A stretch of 64,000 bases of DNA from Nymphaea colorata (GCF_008831285.2 NC_045146.1:8566972-8630971); one strand, 5' to 3'. Positions 1 through 11,300 are shown, numbered from the stretch's first letter. A program made the numbers and translations. The notes: a model not told the origin generated them from the sequence alone.

Positions 1-610
1 TAGAGCGATGAAGTAAAGTTGTTTTAACACCATCAAATTCAGGTCTAAGACCTATAATAAACTTGTAAAACTTGTCACGTTGTATTTGCTTTTCTCTAAG
101 AATAAGATCTTGTGTCCAATGTGGTTCAAAAATACTTAATTCATCATACAATTGATCCATTTCAGCCACATAATCTTTAATGGATCTATCTCCTTGTTGA
201 AGATTCTGAATTTTGAGTTGAACATGATGCATATAAGCAACATCTCTCATGGTATGAGTTTTCTTTAGATATTCCCAAGCTTCTAGGGCAGAATTTAATT
301 TAGAGATTTGCCCGCTAGTAGCATTGTCAACACAAGTCAAGATCCAAGTAATAATTTTGTGATGACCAACACTCCATTCTTCCCATTTCTTGTTGTATTC
401 CGCCACTACTTTTTCTTTTTCGGTTCCATCCAATTCCATAGCTCTTCCATCAACAACTTTAGTAACGACTAGTTGTGGTTCAAGTTTTCTCCCATCAACT
501 TGTCCCCAAAGGCTTTTACTACGAATAAAATGTTCCATAGTTCTAGCCCATTGTATATAGCTTGTTGATGAGAGTTTGGGAAATGGAAGAGATGAGACTT
601 TGTCATCCAT
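1..610 (-). pseudogene. Ty1/copia gag (N-terminal part), continues beyond left edge
   Basis: Read on the minus strand from the ATG at 610, this frame stays open to the window edge. It begins MDDKVSSLPFPKLSSTSY, and continues through IQWARTMEHFIRSKSLWG, an EAWEYLKKTH segment and a later LILREKQIQRDKFYKF segment. This is the pattern of the copia gag domain (UBN2/DUF4219 type), the structural protein that packages retrotransposon RNA in cytoplasmic particles. About 203 residues are visible with no stop, so this part is little decayed. No LTR or primer-binding site sits directly upstream of the ATG. Instead the sequence switches at about 611 to an unrelated acidic coding tail on the other strand, so the 5' end of this copia element is missing or displaced. 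The rest of the polyprotein would lie left of the window. Confidence 0.8.
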
Positions 611-611
611 G

Positions 612-1155
612 TTCAAAATCAACAAGAAGACTTTGTTGATGAAGGAGAGTCTGCTAGTGCTACTGTTGGTGCTGAATATGTTGGTGAGGATCTTCTAATT
701 CTTGACGATGAAGAAGAAGAAGAAGAAGAAGATGAAGATGAAGATGATGAAGATTATGAATGATGAATCATTATATGTATCGAACCACTTAAGAGTTATG
801 AATCTATGGTTGTTGAACACTTGAATGTTTTATCACTTTATGACTTATGCTTTGTTGATTGAAATTGAATGATATTGTTATGAAATTTGATGTCTATGAA
901 GTATGAATGATGAACCGTGAACGCGTAAGTTTATAGCATTTAGCAATAATAAGTCTATCATTATCTAAAACATGTTTTTTATGAAGAATCTATTATTTTT
1001 AATTTTTTCTGATTTTTTTATGAATTTTCTGATTTTTTTTAAATTTTTTCTGATTTATTATTATTATTTTAAAAAAATTTACGATACGGTTACGATACGG
1101 CGTATCTTAATGCCCGATCGATACGCCTTACGATACACGTTTCACAACATTGGTC
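612..1155 (+). mobile_element. hAT-like transposon 3' end: acidic C-terminal coding tail plus CGATACG-iterated terminus
   Basis: On the + strand, frame 614-763 reads NQQEDFVDEGESASAT, then GEDLLILDD, then a run of Glu and Asp residues before the TGA at 761-763. Acidic tails of this kind often close plant hAT transposases, but the conserved dimerisation domain is not present here, so the superfamily is inferred. About 320 bp further on, positions 1080-1150 hold several forward and inverted copies of the motif CGATACG or CGTATCG, ending in ACAACATTG. Iterated subterminal motifs next to a short terminal repeat are typical of hAT ends. The left part of the element is missing at the junction with the copia gag. 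The right end abuts a retrotransposon leader. Confidence 0.45.
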
Positions 1156-1386
1156 TCGCCTGATGTGGGCGATCTCAAATTCATGTTTTGCCAAAGTCTG
1201 TTGTACATTTTCTTGATTTTTCTCTTCCGTTTGCACGATTTCTGTTTGATTTTTCTCACTCACATTTGATGTAAACTCTGTAACTTTTTTTCCTGTAGCA
1301 GCAGTATCGTTTGCCTTTTCTTTTTACTTTGCTTCTTTTGTAGCCATGGCACGACAGGACAGGGACGAAGGTTCGCTCTGATACCA
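1150..1386 (-). pseudogene. LTR-retrotransposon leader: primer-binding site and start of gag
   Basis: The minus strand carries TGGTATCAGAGC at 1386 to 1375, the standard plant retrotransposon primer-binding site for initiator methionine tRNA. It is followed at 1347 by ATG and a reading frame beginning MATKEAK, interrupted by TAA after seven codons, then KEKANDTAATGKKVTEF and EKNQTEIVQTEEKNQENV. The Lys/Glu/Gln-rich start suggests a gag N-terminus, but no domain can be confirmed. The frame is lost at about 1150, where the hAT-like terminus begins. This is best read as a 5' fragment of an LTR element cut by a DNA transposon. Confidence 0.6.
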
Positions 1387-1389
1387 ATA

Positions 1390-1650
1390 TGATGTAATCT
1401 AACTTGTAGATGAACGAAACTTTAAACTAAAGTACTTACACTAGAAGACAACATAAAAGAAAAGTAACTTTTAACTTCATTCAACATCAAGTGTATGCAA
1501 AATAGAATCGTCGCCCATTTATATGGGCAAGAGTAGCAACGGGTCGGGTCCTATACAAGTGCCTGACCCAAACAGACCCACATAGATATCACATGAACAT
1601 ACGTACAAAGTGAATCACAAATAACATATGTTACTCAAAATTACAATTCA
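1390..1650 (-). repeat. LTR (about 261 bp) of the preceding retrotransposon
   Basis: The segment lies on the side of the primer-binding site where an LTR is expected. On the minus strand it starts TGAATTG and ends CATCA, giving TG...CA ends, with about 3 nt between LTR and primer-binding site. It contains a TATA-like ATATAAATGGG (minus strand) near 1521-1531. No second LTR copy was found in the window, so the outer boundary is an estimate. Confidence 0.5.
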
Positions 1651-1812
1651 ACCCTTGGTCCGTCTCGAGTATCTATGCAGAGGCACCTCCTCTCGTATGT
1701 GCTCTGGGTCCACAGGGGATCCCATGGTTGAAGGTTCATGAATTGCACTGATGCCTGAAGGTGGAACCTGAGGCGAAGAATTGGACCCAGGAGAGTGACG
1801 GGTCTGGTCCTG
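1651..1812 (-). pseudogene. C-terminal coding tail ending at the LTR boundary, unassigned
   Basis: On the minus strand a frame reads GSNSSPQVPPSGISAIHEP, then MGSPVDPEHIREEVPL, then HRYSRRTKG and a TGA whose last bases coincide with the proposed LTR start. The Pro/Ser-rich linker and basic RYSRRTKG end resemble the C-terminal end of the integrase region or a linker in LTR-retrotransposon polyproteins, but no domain is identifiable. No polypurine tract separates it from the LTR. Confidence 0.3.
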
Positions 1813-2104
1813 CCCTACAAATCGTGTCTTGTTTTCTGAAATGTGTTGATTTCATTTTGTTTTTCGAGTGGGTTCTTATTTTGTGTTGGAGGGAAATGGG
1901 ATCCTTCTATCGTGTCTTTTTTTCGAGTGGGGATCCTTCTATCTCCATATTCAAGATTCTTATGCATTATCTTATCCCCCTTAATATGGACCTTACAGAA
2001 CCTGTTGTTCCTTCTAATCTGCATGATGCGATTGAGGAGAATGAGAATAAAAAAAGTTGATGTATTTTGTATGTTAATTATGCGACTCAGGAAAATGAGA
2101 ATCA

Positions 2105-2352
2105 AAATGATAAATTTTGGAATATGATTTATGAATAGGTTATTCTGTTTGTAATTTTTTGATATATATATGTGCAAATATGTTATTTTGTTTGAAATTT
2201 TTTGACATATATACGTATATGTGCATGTGTGTGTACGGCCGTACCCCTACGCCCAAGTTTTTTAAAAATGGTCCTTACCCGTACCCGCACCGACACCCGT
2301 ACCTGCACCGGCACCGGTACCTGCACCCGCACCCGTACCTATGTGACAGTGT
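2105..2352. mobile_element. DNA-transposon end with iterated GGTRCGGGT motifs (TIR family A)
   Basis: Positions 2237-2343 consist of many near-copies of ACCCGTACC and GCACC units. The end reads (minus strand) ACTGTCACATAGGTACGGGT. The same terminus, TRTGTCACA followed by iterated GGTGCGGGT, is seen at 10733-11159 and at about 49569. Just inside, near 2080-2137, a + frame ends in ENENQNDKFWNMIYE, an acidic/polar tail that could be the end of a transposase. The opposite end was not found. The superfamily is not proven; hAT is my best guess. Confidence 0.5.
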
Positions 2353-3290
2353 ATGGCCCAGCAACTTCTCAAATAATAGACTGTAGAGCTCTTAAGGTTA
2401 CTTGTTGGGCTTCAGGGTTCACGGCAAATACAGTGCTCCCACTATGAAAGCGACTTGAGTGTATCTATAGGTACATTTCATCATAATCCACCAACAATTT
2501 ATATCTAAAATAATAAGAGGTTTTCATAGGATCCCAACAAAAAAAATTCTAACAATCTCATTGCAAAACTCAGTGTTTGTCCACACTATATAAGAGTGAA
2601 ACAGAGCTTTCTAGGAGTCCCTTCAAGCTTCAAACATCATTGTGTTAAACAGGAAAAAGCAGACACATTCATATTAAATAAGAAGATGAAAAAAAAATCT
2701 ATAGTGGCAGGACGCCTGACTAGACCTTAGATGTTCCATACAAAGTTATCTTGGGGGTATCGTAGAGAACCTTCAGCTGGGCCTAGTCCAGTTTAGGCAG
2801 GCGTGTGAGCTGTTGACATTAATGATGTGCTTGGGCACTTGCTTACCTTTACCACCTTTGTTGCCCCTACTTCTGCTTCTAGATTGCAAGGAAGCCCCCA
2901 CCACCATGTTCTTAGTGGAAATGGAAAAGCCCAACAACACCACAACCTCTGCACTTAAACTGGCCCCTGTATCCAATTTAGCAAAGTGATGCTTAGGTGA
3001 GTCCTCATAAAGCTTCTCTTGATGAGTCATTTTGCCACCTTTCAAACATATATGACAGGCAGAAAGTGGACTATCATGAGAATTAGATTGCTTCATAAAT
3101 TTCTATGTCATAACATGTGTTAACATTATCTCTAGCTTCTAGGTTCAATTGGGGTAATTTCCGCACATTGCACTTGAGAGAGAACAAAAAATATGTTGGA
3201 GAGATTTTGTCGACTTTGTCTCCCGAAGGGGTAACATTCATAGTCGTCTGGGGAGTTACCAAGCACACTCGGCCCACTATTCGTTTTTGT
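2353..3290. other. No recognised gene
   Basis: Two minus-strand frames are open here: 3373-3083, with PLLVQKRIVGRVCLVTP, and 3096-2773, with SRSRGNKGGKGKQVPK. They are not joined by obvious splice signals and match no family I recognise. They could be broken exons of a gene cut by the MITE to the right, or chance frames. No + strand gene is visible. Confidence 0.3.
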
Positions 3291-4142
3291 ACCAATAGTG
3301 GTTTGCTAGGGGCATGCCTTTGAGGGTTGCGAGTTGACTCCACACATTCGACAAAATTGGAATTGGCCCTCATAAACAGCTACTTCAGAGGTTGCACTGT
3401 TCTCCCTTGGAGCAATCTTCACTTGTGGAGGGGGTTTACACCTTGTTTGGATGGAGAGAAAGGGAGGGAAAGGGAAGGAAATAACAATCAATTCTTTGTT
3501 TTGTTGATTAATTAAGAAGAAGGGAAAGGAAAGAAAAGTAAAAAACTTGTTTAGTTGCAAAGGGAGGGAATGGAAATGATACTCTAATGTAAAATTGTAA
3601 ATCCAATCCCTCCAATTTAAGGATACTCTAATGTAAATCCAATCCCTCCAAAATTGGAGGGATTGGAAAGGAAAGGAAAGACTTATCACTTTCTACCGTA
3701 TATGCCCTTACCAAGAGTGGTTTGCTAGGGGCATGCCTTTGAGGGTTGCGAGTTGACTCCACACATTCGACAAAATTGGAATTGGCCCTCATAAACAACT
3801 ACTTCAGAGGTTGCACAGTTCTCCCTTGGAGCAATCTTCACTTGTGGAGGGAGTTTACACCTTGTTTGGATGGAGAGAAAGGGAGGGAAATGAAAGGAAA
3901 TAACAATCAATTCTTTGTTTGGTTGATTAATTAAGAAGAAGGGAAAGGAAAGAAAAGTAAAAAAGCTGTTTAGTTGCAAAGGGAGGGAAAGGAAAGGGAG
4001 GGAATGGAAATGATACTCTAATGTAAAATTGTAAATTCAATCCCTCCAATTTAAGGATACTCTAATGTAAATCCAATCCCTCCAAAATTGGAGGGATTGG
4101 AAAGGAAAGGAAATACTTATCACTTTCTACCGTATATGCCCT
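3291..4142. repeat. Tandem duplication of about 420 bp (two copies)
   Basis: Copy 1 is 3291-3709 and copy 2 starts at 3710. Both begin with TAGTGGTTTGCTAGGGGCA-like sequence and end in CTACCGTATATGCCCTT. They differ at scattered bases, and copy 2 has a small insertion of an extra GGAAAGGGAG unit near 3983-4000. Each copy carries 148 bp of flank plus the left part of the MITE described next, so the duplication arose after the MITE inserted. Each copy also holds a short palindrome: AATCCAATCCCTCCA facing its complement, at about 3637-3668 and 4072-4102. Confidence 0.9.
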
Positions 4143-4588
4143 TTCTTTTTCTCTGTGCATGCATGAATAATGTTTCACGTGATAGCAACATAGTTTTCAA
4201 TCCAGAGTCTCTTTTTACCACCGTTCACGTAAACCATCACAGCGACGAAGCTTCTTCAAGTTCGTCTCTCTTCTCTTTTCTGTCTACCTTTTTACCACTG
4301 TTCACGATGCCCCTTTCCCCATCTTTATCGTCTGGTGCAGGGATATTATTGTAAAGTAATATAAATTCTATCATTCCTTTCCTTTATGTAGTCTAAACAA
4401 AACATAATTTTAGCAATTCTTTCATTTTTATCCAAACAAGCTTTATAATAACCTCTTTCCTTTCTTTTTCCATTCTCTTTTCCTCCCTTTCTTTTCCTTT
4501 CCTTTCCACCCCTCCCTTTTCCTCCATTTCTTTTCCTTTCCTTTCCACCCCTCCCTTTTCTTTCTTTTCCCTCCATCCAAACAAAGCG
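3858..4588. mobile_element. Tourist-like (PIF/Harbinger) MITE with TTA target duplication
   Basis: The left end reads CACCTTGTTTGGATGGAGAG, and the right end in reverse complement reads CGCTTTGTTTGGATGGAGGG. They share TTTGTTTGGATGGAG followed by purine-rich subterminal sequence, so these are terminal inverted repeats. TTA flanks both ends (3855-3857 and 4589-4591), the target duplication expected for PIF/Harbinger MITEs, whose TIRs commonly contain CTTGTTTGG-like sequence. The element is 731 bp and has no transposase. The duplicated extra left half is at 3439-3709, also preceded by TTA. Confidence 0.7.
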
Positions 4589-4591
4589 TTA

Positions 4592-5700
4592 GCTTTTAAA
4601 GGAGTATCCAACAACATTTGGCAAGACCGACTCCTGTCGCGCTATTTGAATTGGTATCCGGTTCCAACAAATCCCTTTTAAAAGTTACAATCACAGCCTT
4701 GCCAAAGCTCTGGCGATAAACCCAGTAGAAGAATCTAGAGAGGAGTTGGAATTATTGGGTCCAACCTCAAAGGTAGGCTCAAGTGCCATCAAGATGCATC
4801 GAGCATGTTACCAACCAGCCACAGTCGAGGTTCTTTTCCTCATAACCATGTTCAACTTCCTCTTCACTAGTACCATGCACAAAAAAATCACCACAATCCA
4901 ACAAAATGTATGCAGGAGAAATTTTTCCCAACCGGTTCTTGTTAAACCAACAAAAAGTTGAGGAACAATTACAATATCCTTCGTCGAGGTGCCCATGAAG
5001 CACTCTATCACTGACTATTGGAGGGGCTTCAACATGCATTTGTAGTCCTCTTGAGAGAAAACAATGTACATCCTTTCCCGACACTTGCAACGAGCATCTC
5101 CTGAACCACAACCGCCAGCAACATAGGAAGCCCATGATACCCCCACCTTCATACCATGAGCAAGCAGTTGCTATTACTATTTCTGGCCTTCACAATTGCG
5201 AGTCGCCCCTACACTTCTTTGACTTCAGGTTGTAGGAAAGAGCACCTCATCGGTCAGGTCTATCGTTGCCTCCTTTTGGCGGCAAGCACCACTCTCCATC
5301 TCCCACTATTCGATTATTTGATGCTCTGCCTAACTAATAGAAATATTTTCCCATGACCGACCTTCATGAGCGAAGGAGAGGAATCGAGGGATCTCACCTT
5401 TCACCTCCTGAACTTCAGGTCTGACGGCCTCACTGCAACGACGGGAAGGTGGGAATATGAGCCTTTGATTCCCTTTATTGAGAGTGAACCCTGGGAATGA
5501 GAACATAGCACTCATTCCAAATGCTCACAAGAACCTGGGAGCGAGGATATAGCACTTGTTTTTCGAAAGCTCACAAGGACCCTGCCTACAAGAACATAAC
5601 AATTATTCCAAAGGCTATCAAGTTATTGATCTGCCCTTGAGAAGACCAACCAGTAGAGAATGATGCTGTTAAAGGGCCCCCACTTCTCGAAGCATGCACC
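4592..5700. other. No recognised gene; one open minus-strand frame
   Basis: A minus-strand frame at 5135-4779 is open for 118 codons and is Cys-rich (QVSGKDVHCFLSRGLQMHVE, then LGKISPAYILLDCGDFFVHG). A second minus-strand frame lies at 5515-5330. I recognise no domain in either. Composition is less AT-rich than the surrounding DNA, so a decayed gene or transposon fragment is possible, but I assign none. Confidence 0.25.
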
Positions 5701-5739
5701 TACGAGTGTTTTTCCATTAAAAACGCCCCCAGGCGTAAT

Positions 5740-6190
5740 TGAGAGGCGTATGCGCAATGCCTCACCACGAATCGCGGCATGATATGTTATAATTAAAACT
5801 AAAAATAAAAAATGGACCATTTTCCCCCTTTTCGAAGCCTTTAGCCCGCGAAACCCTCTCTCGCACTGTGATCTCCCTCTGCCTTTTTGATTTTGCCCTT
5901 CCCCACCGGAGATCCATCGCAGTGACGCTGGAGATTGACCTCTACGATAACTCAGGTCCCTCTCTCTCTCTCTTTTGATGGCCGGTAGCCGTCGGCTCTC
6001 TTTGTCTCTTGTTTGAGGGCCGCCGGCCACCAATTGTCGGCCGGCAGTCCTCCTCCTCCTCCTCTCTCTCCCCCTCTCCTTTTCTTTCTCTTTCTCTCCT
6101 CGATGTTCATTTTCATTTTGTTAGACTCTTACCGTGGCGTTAGATCAAGTGTCTCGTGTGCAAGTGTTATCTTCATATCAATAAATTGAA
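5740..6190 (+). promoter_or_regulatory. Probable LSM4 promoter and first 5' UTR exon
   Basis: A TATA-like TATAATTAAAA lies at 5789-5799. It is followed by GC-richer sequence with AAACCCTCTCTCGC, long pyrimidine (CT) tracts at 5958-5973 and 6046-6095, and GCCGGC-rich segments. This composition is usual for plant core promoters and 5' UTRs. It is the only such block upstream of the LSM4 start codon, about 2.2 kb before the ATG-containing exon. A 5' UTR intron from about 6.1 to 8.305 kb is therefore inferred, with an acceptor TTCTGCAG ending at 8305. The donor is not resolved. Confidence 0.4.
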
Positions 6191-8305
6191 TAGGTCTATT
6201 TGCAGATGGAAATAACTTCAAAGTTTTGTTTCGGTTTGTGGATTGTTATTTGCATTTCAGATTGCTATTTGGAAGACAGTTTATGTGTTCTATTTGTTAT
6301 TTGTAATGTACCTCTAACAACATTTATTGAGGAAAGGCTCAGTCTGTGTTTGATGGGTATGTTCACCTACTATGCCATCCAACATATTATGTACTCAATG
6401 CAGACAAATTTAACACAGTGAGTTGCTGTGGTGTAGATGAAATAAGTTGTACCTTGGGGGTCCTTATTTCAATCGGCAATTGTGACTATACGAAATTTGT
6501 GTCAGAACAATGACATCTGAAACTTGCAGAAACTTATCATCAGACTTCAGTTGGAAGTTTTGGTGAAGTTTGTCTTTACCAACCTCTTTGAAGATCGTGA
6601 TCTGATTCGATGGAGAGGATAGTTAATGATCTCATATTAAAGGCTTTGTTAGTGTGTTGATGAAGGGTGTTATATGCAGCACAAATAATTGAAAAAGCAA
6701 CTGGCAACCTGTTGCTTCTCTCTCTCTCTCTCTCTCTCTTTCTCGTCCCAAGTGGAGATCCTTGATCAACGGCATATGTGTTTCGCAAGATTAAACTGTT
6801 GCAACCATCAAAATCAACATTTCTCTCTCTCCCCTCTCTCTCTTTATCTCTCTTTGAAATTTTCCCTCTTGCAGTAAATTTTATATACAATTTAGTTTAA
6901 GTGGTGTTTTGTTGCTTTTTATAGCTTTTTTTTTGCATATTTGTCATGTGTTAATTATCCATTATGGAAAAATTTCTTTTGATTTTTTTCTAGTGTTCTA
7001 CGATGATTTTATCAGCAATAAATTTAATATAACAAGGATTTTATAATGGATGGTGCTATGATTTGCATCAGTTTTTGTAAACACCCCTTAGATGATGAGA
7101 ACTTGTATCCCGTTCAATCATTTTGAAGAGTTCATGTATTCTTCTTAGCTACATGGGCTAGCTATCCTTAATATGAATTATAAATGCTGCATAAGAAATT
7201 TTCAACTAAAAAGAGCATCAGCCGTCATGACTGTCAATTTTTTTGTCACTTTTACTCTCTCCCTCTGTCTATGTCTCTAGTGCAAGTACTTGGGAAATGT
7301 ATGCAATATACTTGCTGCAAATAATTAACGGGTAAATGTCGGTGTATATATGATTTTCTTTTCATAGAAAATGAGATATTCAGTTCCAATAGTACTTACC
7401 ATAAAGTAAATGTATGTTACATTTTTTGCAAATAGATTTGGAGGTCAAGAATATTGGCTGAGTAATTGACTAGCCTGGAATGGAATGAAAGTCGATCAGT
7501 GACGAACTCACTGGCTAGTTGGATGAGTTGATTGACTAGTCTAAATTTTGACAGCTAAGTTCATGCCTAGGGCCTGACGATAATCATTTTGTGTTCCAGA
7601 TGGATGGGTTAGAACATAAGATGAATGTGATAGTTTGTCCTTTAACATGGTAAATATTGAATGAATAGCTCATAAGTTCTGGTATTTTGCTAATTTCTTT
7701 CTAAGGAAGTTACTAATTGCATTGAGAATGAAATTGCCATTGTTCTTTCATGAACTGCTTGTATTCTTTGAGAAACAAAAATGCACATTTCACACTAGCA
7801 AAGATAAGCTGGCTGCAGTGGTGGACAAAAATGTGACCACTTTATAAGGTTTCTGTGACACACTATTCATTAAGAAATTGGTGTCATTATTTTTTTCGAA
7901 AAAAGTTCAGGAACTGTGGAAAAATGAGAATGAACATTTAATTGTATGATATGCCTATATCAGACCAAGGAATGCAGTGAAAATTAGTGGGTTCTTGTAG
8001 ATGAAACTTGAAGCAACACATGACCCACATCAAGCAAACTAATTGGTTCAATCACAATCAATTCTTGTTTGGCTAAGCAGCTGGACTTATGGATAAGTTG
8101 ATAATTGCAATCTTAGTTAATCAATGAATTCTGTGTATTCTACATTCGCATGGGTATATCTACGTTTGTTCTTTACGAATATGATAGTCTTGTGTGTATG
8201 TGCATGTATATGTTGATCCACAGATTCCGCACACCTGCATACTCAACCTCTTTTAACTTTCCATTTAAAACATGCTGGACTATCTTAATTTGATCACATT
8301 CTGCA
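6190..8305 (+). other. Probable 5' UTR intron of LSM4
   Basis: This AT-rich stretch has no coding exon I can support. It carries CT-rich tracts around 6717-6743 and 6822-6853. The acceptor TTCTGCAG at 8298-8305 precedes the exon that ends with the LSM4 start codon. Confidence 0.35.
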
Positions 8306-8385
8306 GTTTCTTAGAGTGAAAGCAAGGGTTTTCTTGGTGCACTAGTGAGCAGCTTCTTTGTAGTGGGTGTGATCTTTCTGTCAAG

Positions 8386-11300
8386 ATGGTATGTAGCTCC
8401 CTTCTTTTGTGAAACTTGTGGAGAGGGAAGCATCCGGATGCAGCCCTACTTGTCCAAGGAAGTAGGATAATTAGGTTATTTTATTGTGGAACTAGATTCT
8501 ACATTTTAAATTATCCAAGACTTCTGTGTTAGGGGGTCTACAAGAAGTAGGTCTTGCTTTAAATATTTTGTTGTTTATGTTTCTGGCAATACGTCCAGTT
8601 GGGAAGTCTCTTTTCAGATTAATCAGGTTGAAGGGCCTTGACTTGGTTTCATTTCTTTGCATGTTTTCAGCTTCCCTTGTCCCTGCTGAAGACGGCACAG
8701 GGACATCCCATGGTAAGATTCCAAACATTTGCTTTTACAATGAACTGCTTAGGTGCTGTTTGGAGCATGAATTTCTGCAAAGCTTTGGGCTTTCACGCAT
8801 ACACTAATTAATTTTTCAGTTTTTTTTTTTTTTTTTTTTTTTTACTGAGCATAAGGGCCACTTTAGGGATACAAATGATGCAATAGACATGCTTCTGTAC
8901 TCAAGTTTTATGTAATGATACAATTATCGACGTAATTATATTGCTTTGTAATTGCGACAGAGAATAAATGACATTATTACAGGCTGGAAACTGACATGAA
9001 GTGGTGTAGCTCACATGATATTCTGTTTGGGAGATAGGTATGAGCATTCAGTGAGGACCTAGATCAACTACTGTTGTTTATTTGGCTATTGATAAGCAAG
9101 GATTCGATGACAATAATGGTGATAATAGCTGAGATGAGATGTATTGAACTTATGTAATAAAAATTTGTTCGTTAAATCCTATCCTATTTCTTGTCCGCAT
9201 CTCAAATGTGGCTCCAAAAAGCAGCTGAACAACCAATAGTTTAATCTTTCCAGTCTATATTGCATGGATACAAACATAGTATAACAACCTGACCCACTCC
9301 TGGACTCGGCCTCCTGGTTCGGCGGATTCCAACCCGCCTCCTAGTAGTTTCGGTTTCAACCACAAAAAGGATAGGAACCAGGACAATCATCTCATTAATG
9401 GCCTCCCTTTATAAGCCCTTGAAGATCCCTCACAATCTTCGATACAAGACTAAACTTCTGGGGTGTTACAATCCACCCCCTTTAAGGTACACGCATCCGC
9501 GCGTGTGGGACTCCAGGTCCGAGTGTTGAAACTGCTCTGATACCACTATAACAACCCGACCCACTCTTGGGCTCGGGCTCCTGGTTCGGCGGATCCCAAT
9601 CTACCCTCTAGTAGTTTCGGTTTCAACCACAAAAAGGATAGGAACCAGGACAATCATCTCATTAATGGCTTCCCTTTATAAGCCCTTGAAAATCCCTCAC
9701 AATCTTTGATACATGACTAAACTTCTGGGGTGTTACACATAGTGTCAGTGTTGGACAGGGGCATAAGTGTCGGACACAGCAAGCCCTAAAGCATTAGATA
9801 CTTGGACACCATTTTCTATCTATCTATATATATATTATAATTTTATATAATTAATTAATCACCTGTTCTTTTAAAAAAATGTCAGGGTTAAAAGGGAGGA
9901 CACCCTAGTCATCTTTTTTAAAAGGCGATCAGGGTGTTTCCCTTTTTAGGAGGACCAAGGTTGTCCTTTAAAGAGTCGAAAGACCCTTTTCATTTAAAAG
10001 GACAATCCTGGTCGTCCTTTGAAAAGGGAGTTGTTCTTTCCTCCCTCTTTAAGTGCTCCCGAAAACGAGAGAGATAGGCAGAGTCATGTGTGACTCTAGT
10101 TGGAAAAAGAAAGAGAGAGATGAGAGGGAAAAGAGGGAGGGAAGGGAGAGGAAAGAAAAAAAAATAGAGGGAGAGAGACAGAAAAAGAGAGCGAGAGCAA
10201 GGACAACAAAAGAGGGAGATAACAGGGAAGGAGAATAAACAGTTGACATGCGTGTTCGACACTTCATGCTGTAAAAAGGAAGTGTCCAAGGCATGTCAAA
10301 GTATGTTGGTATTGGTGTCGGGTGTGGCCGACACCGACACTTCATGTTTTTTGAAGTGTCCATGCAACATAGTTGCGAGGTTGATTTCAAGGATTGATAA
10401 ATTATAGCTACAAAAAAACGTTAAAAATGAAAAAACGCATTTTTTCATTTTTTTTTTTGTGCATTTTGTTTATTTTAGTTATTCTTTTAAACATTTTTTA
10501 ATGCCAAACTATTTGTTTCCATTTTCTAATTTTTATTTATTGCTTATCTACTTACTTTTTGATGTTGCCTTATTAGTTTCTCATTTATTTTTCTTTGCCC
10601 CAATTTTTATTTTTTTTGAAATTTTTTAAAAATTTACCATTTTTTTCCATTTTTTCAAGTTCGCGTTATTATATCGAATACAAACTTCGCCGTTTAAAAC
10701 TCAAAAACAATATTTGGGACTATGCTATAAACTCTGTCACACAGATACGTGGGTTTAGCCCACGTACCCGCTCCGATATGCCGACACGCGGATCCGGATA
10801 CGGGACATGGGTGCGACATGCCAAAAAATAAACTATCAATTTAATGTTTTTTTTTTCATTTTATCATTTTTTTGTGATGCATCCAATTTTTCCATGAACA
10901 ATCCTTTCAAATACTCAGCCCTTTTGTGATAAAACAAACTTTCTTACCAGATTGAAATGAACAATCCTTTCAAATTCTCAGCCCTTTTGTGATAAAACAA
11001 ACTTTCTTACGAGATTGTAAGAGTGAACTATTAATTTAATGTTTTTTTTTTCATTTGATCATTTTGGGAATATAAAATTTGCCGTATCCACGTACCCAAA
11101 ATTTTCAAAATTGCTGTGGCCGTACCCATACCCGTATCGTACCCACACCCATGTGACATAGGCTATGAATGTCTCCTTTCATTTTCTTCTCATGTTTGCT
11201 TTCTCTTCAATAGAATGTCACAACTTTTTGATAAGTATAAACTTGCATTGTGCATGTGGGGGTCTTCCTAGTTGTCGTTATTTTAATGCAAGAAAGTGCA

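Noticed and set aside
1815-2177. 120-codon minus-strand frame
   Set aside because: AT-rich Ile/Asn-rich translation antisense to probable transposon 3' sequence, with no family resemblance.
5623-6033. 136-codon minus-strand open frame
   Set aside because: It runs antisense through the GC/CT-rich probable LSM4 promoter and 5' UTR. Its Arg/Glu-rich translation (KRERERD) comes from CT tracts.
9280-9737. Cassandra-type TRIM with 5S rRNA-like LTR
   Set aside because: The LTRs start TGTAACACCCC, but I see no 5S promoter-like sequence within them, so it is an ordinary TRIM.
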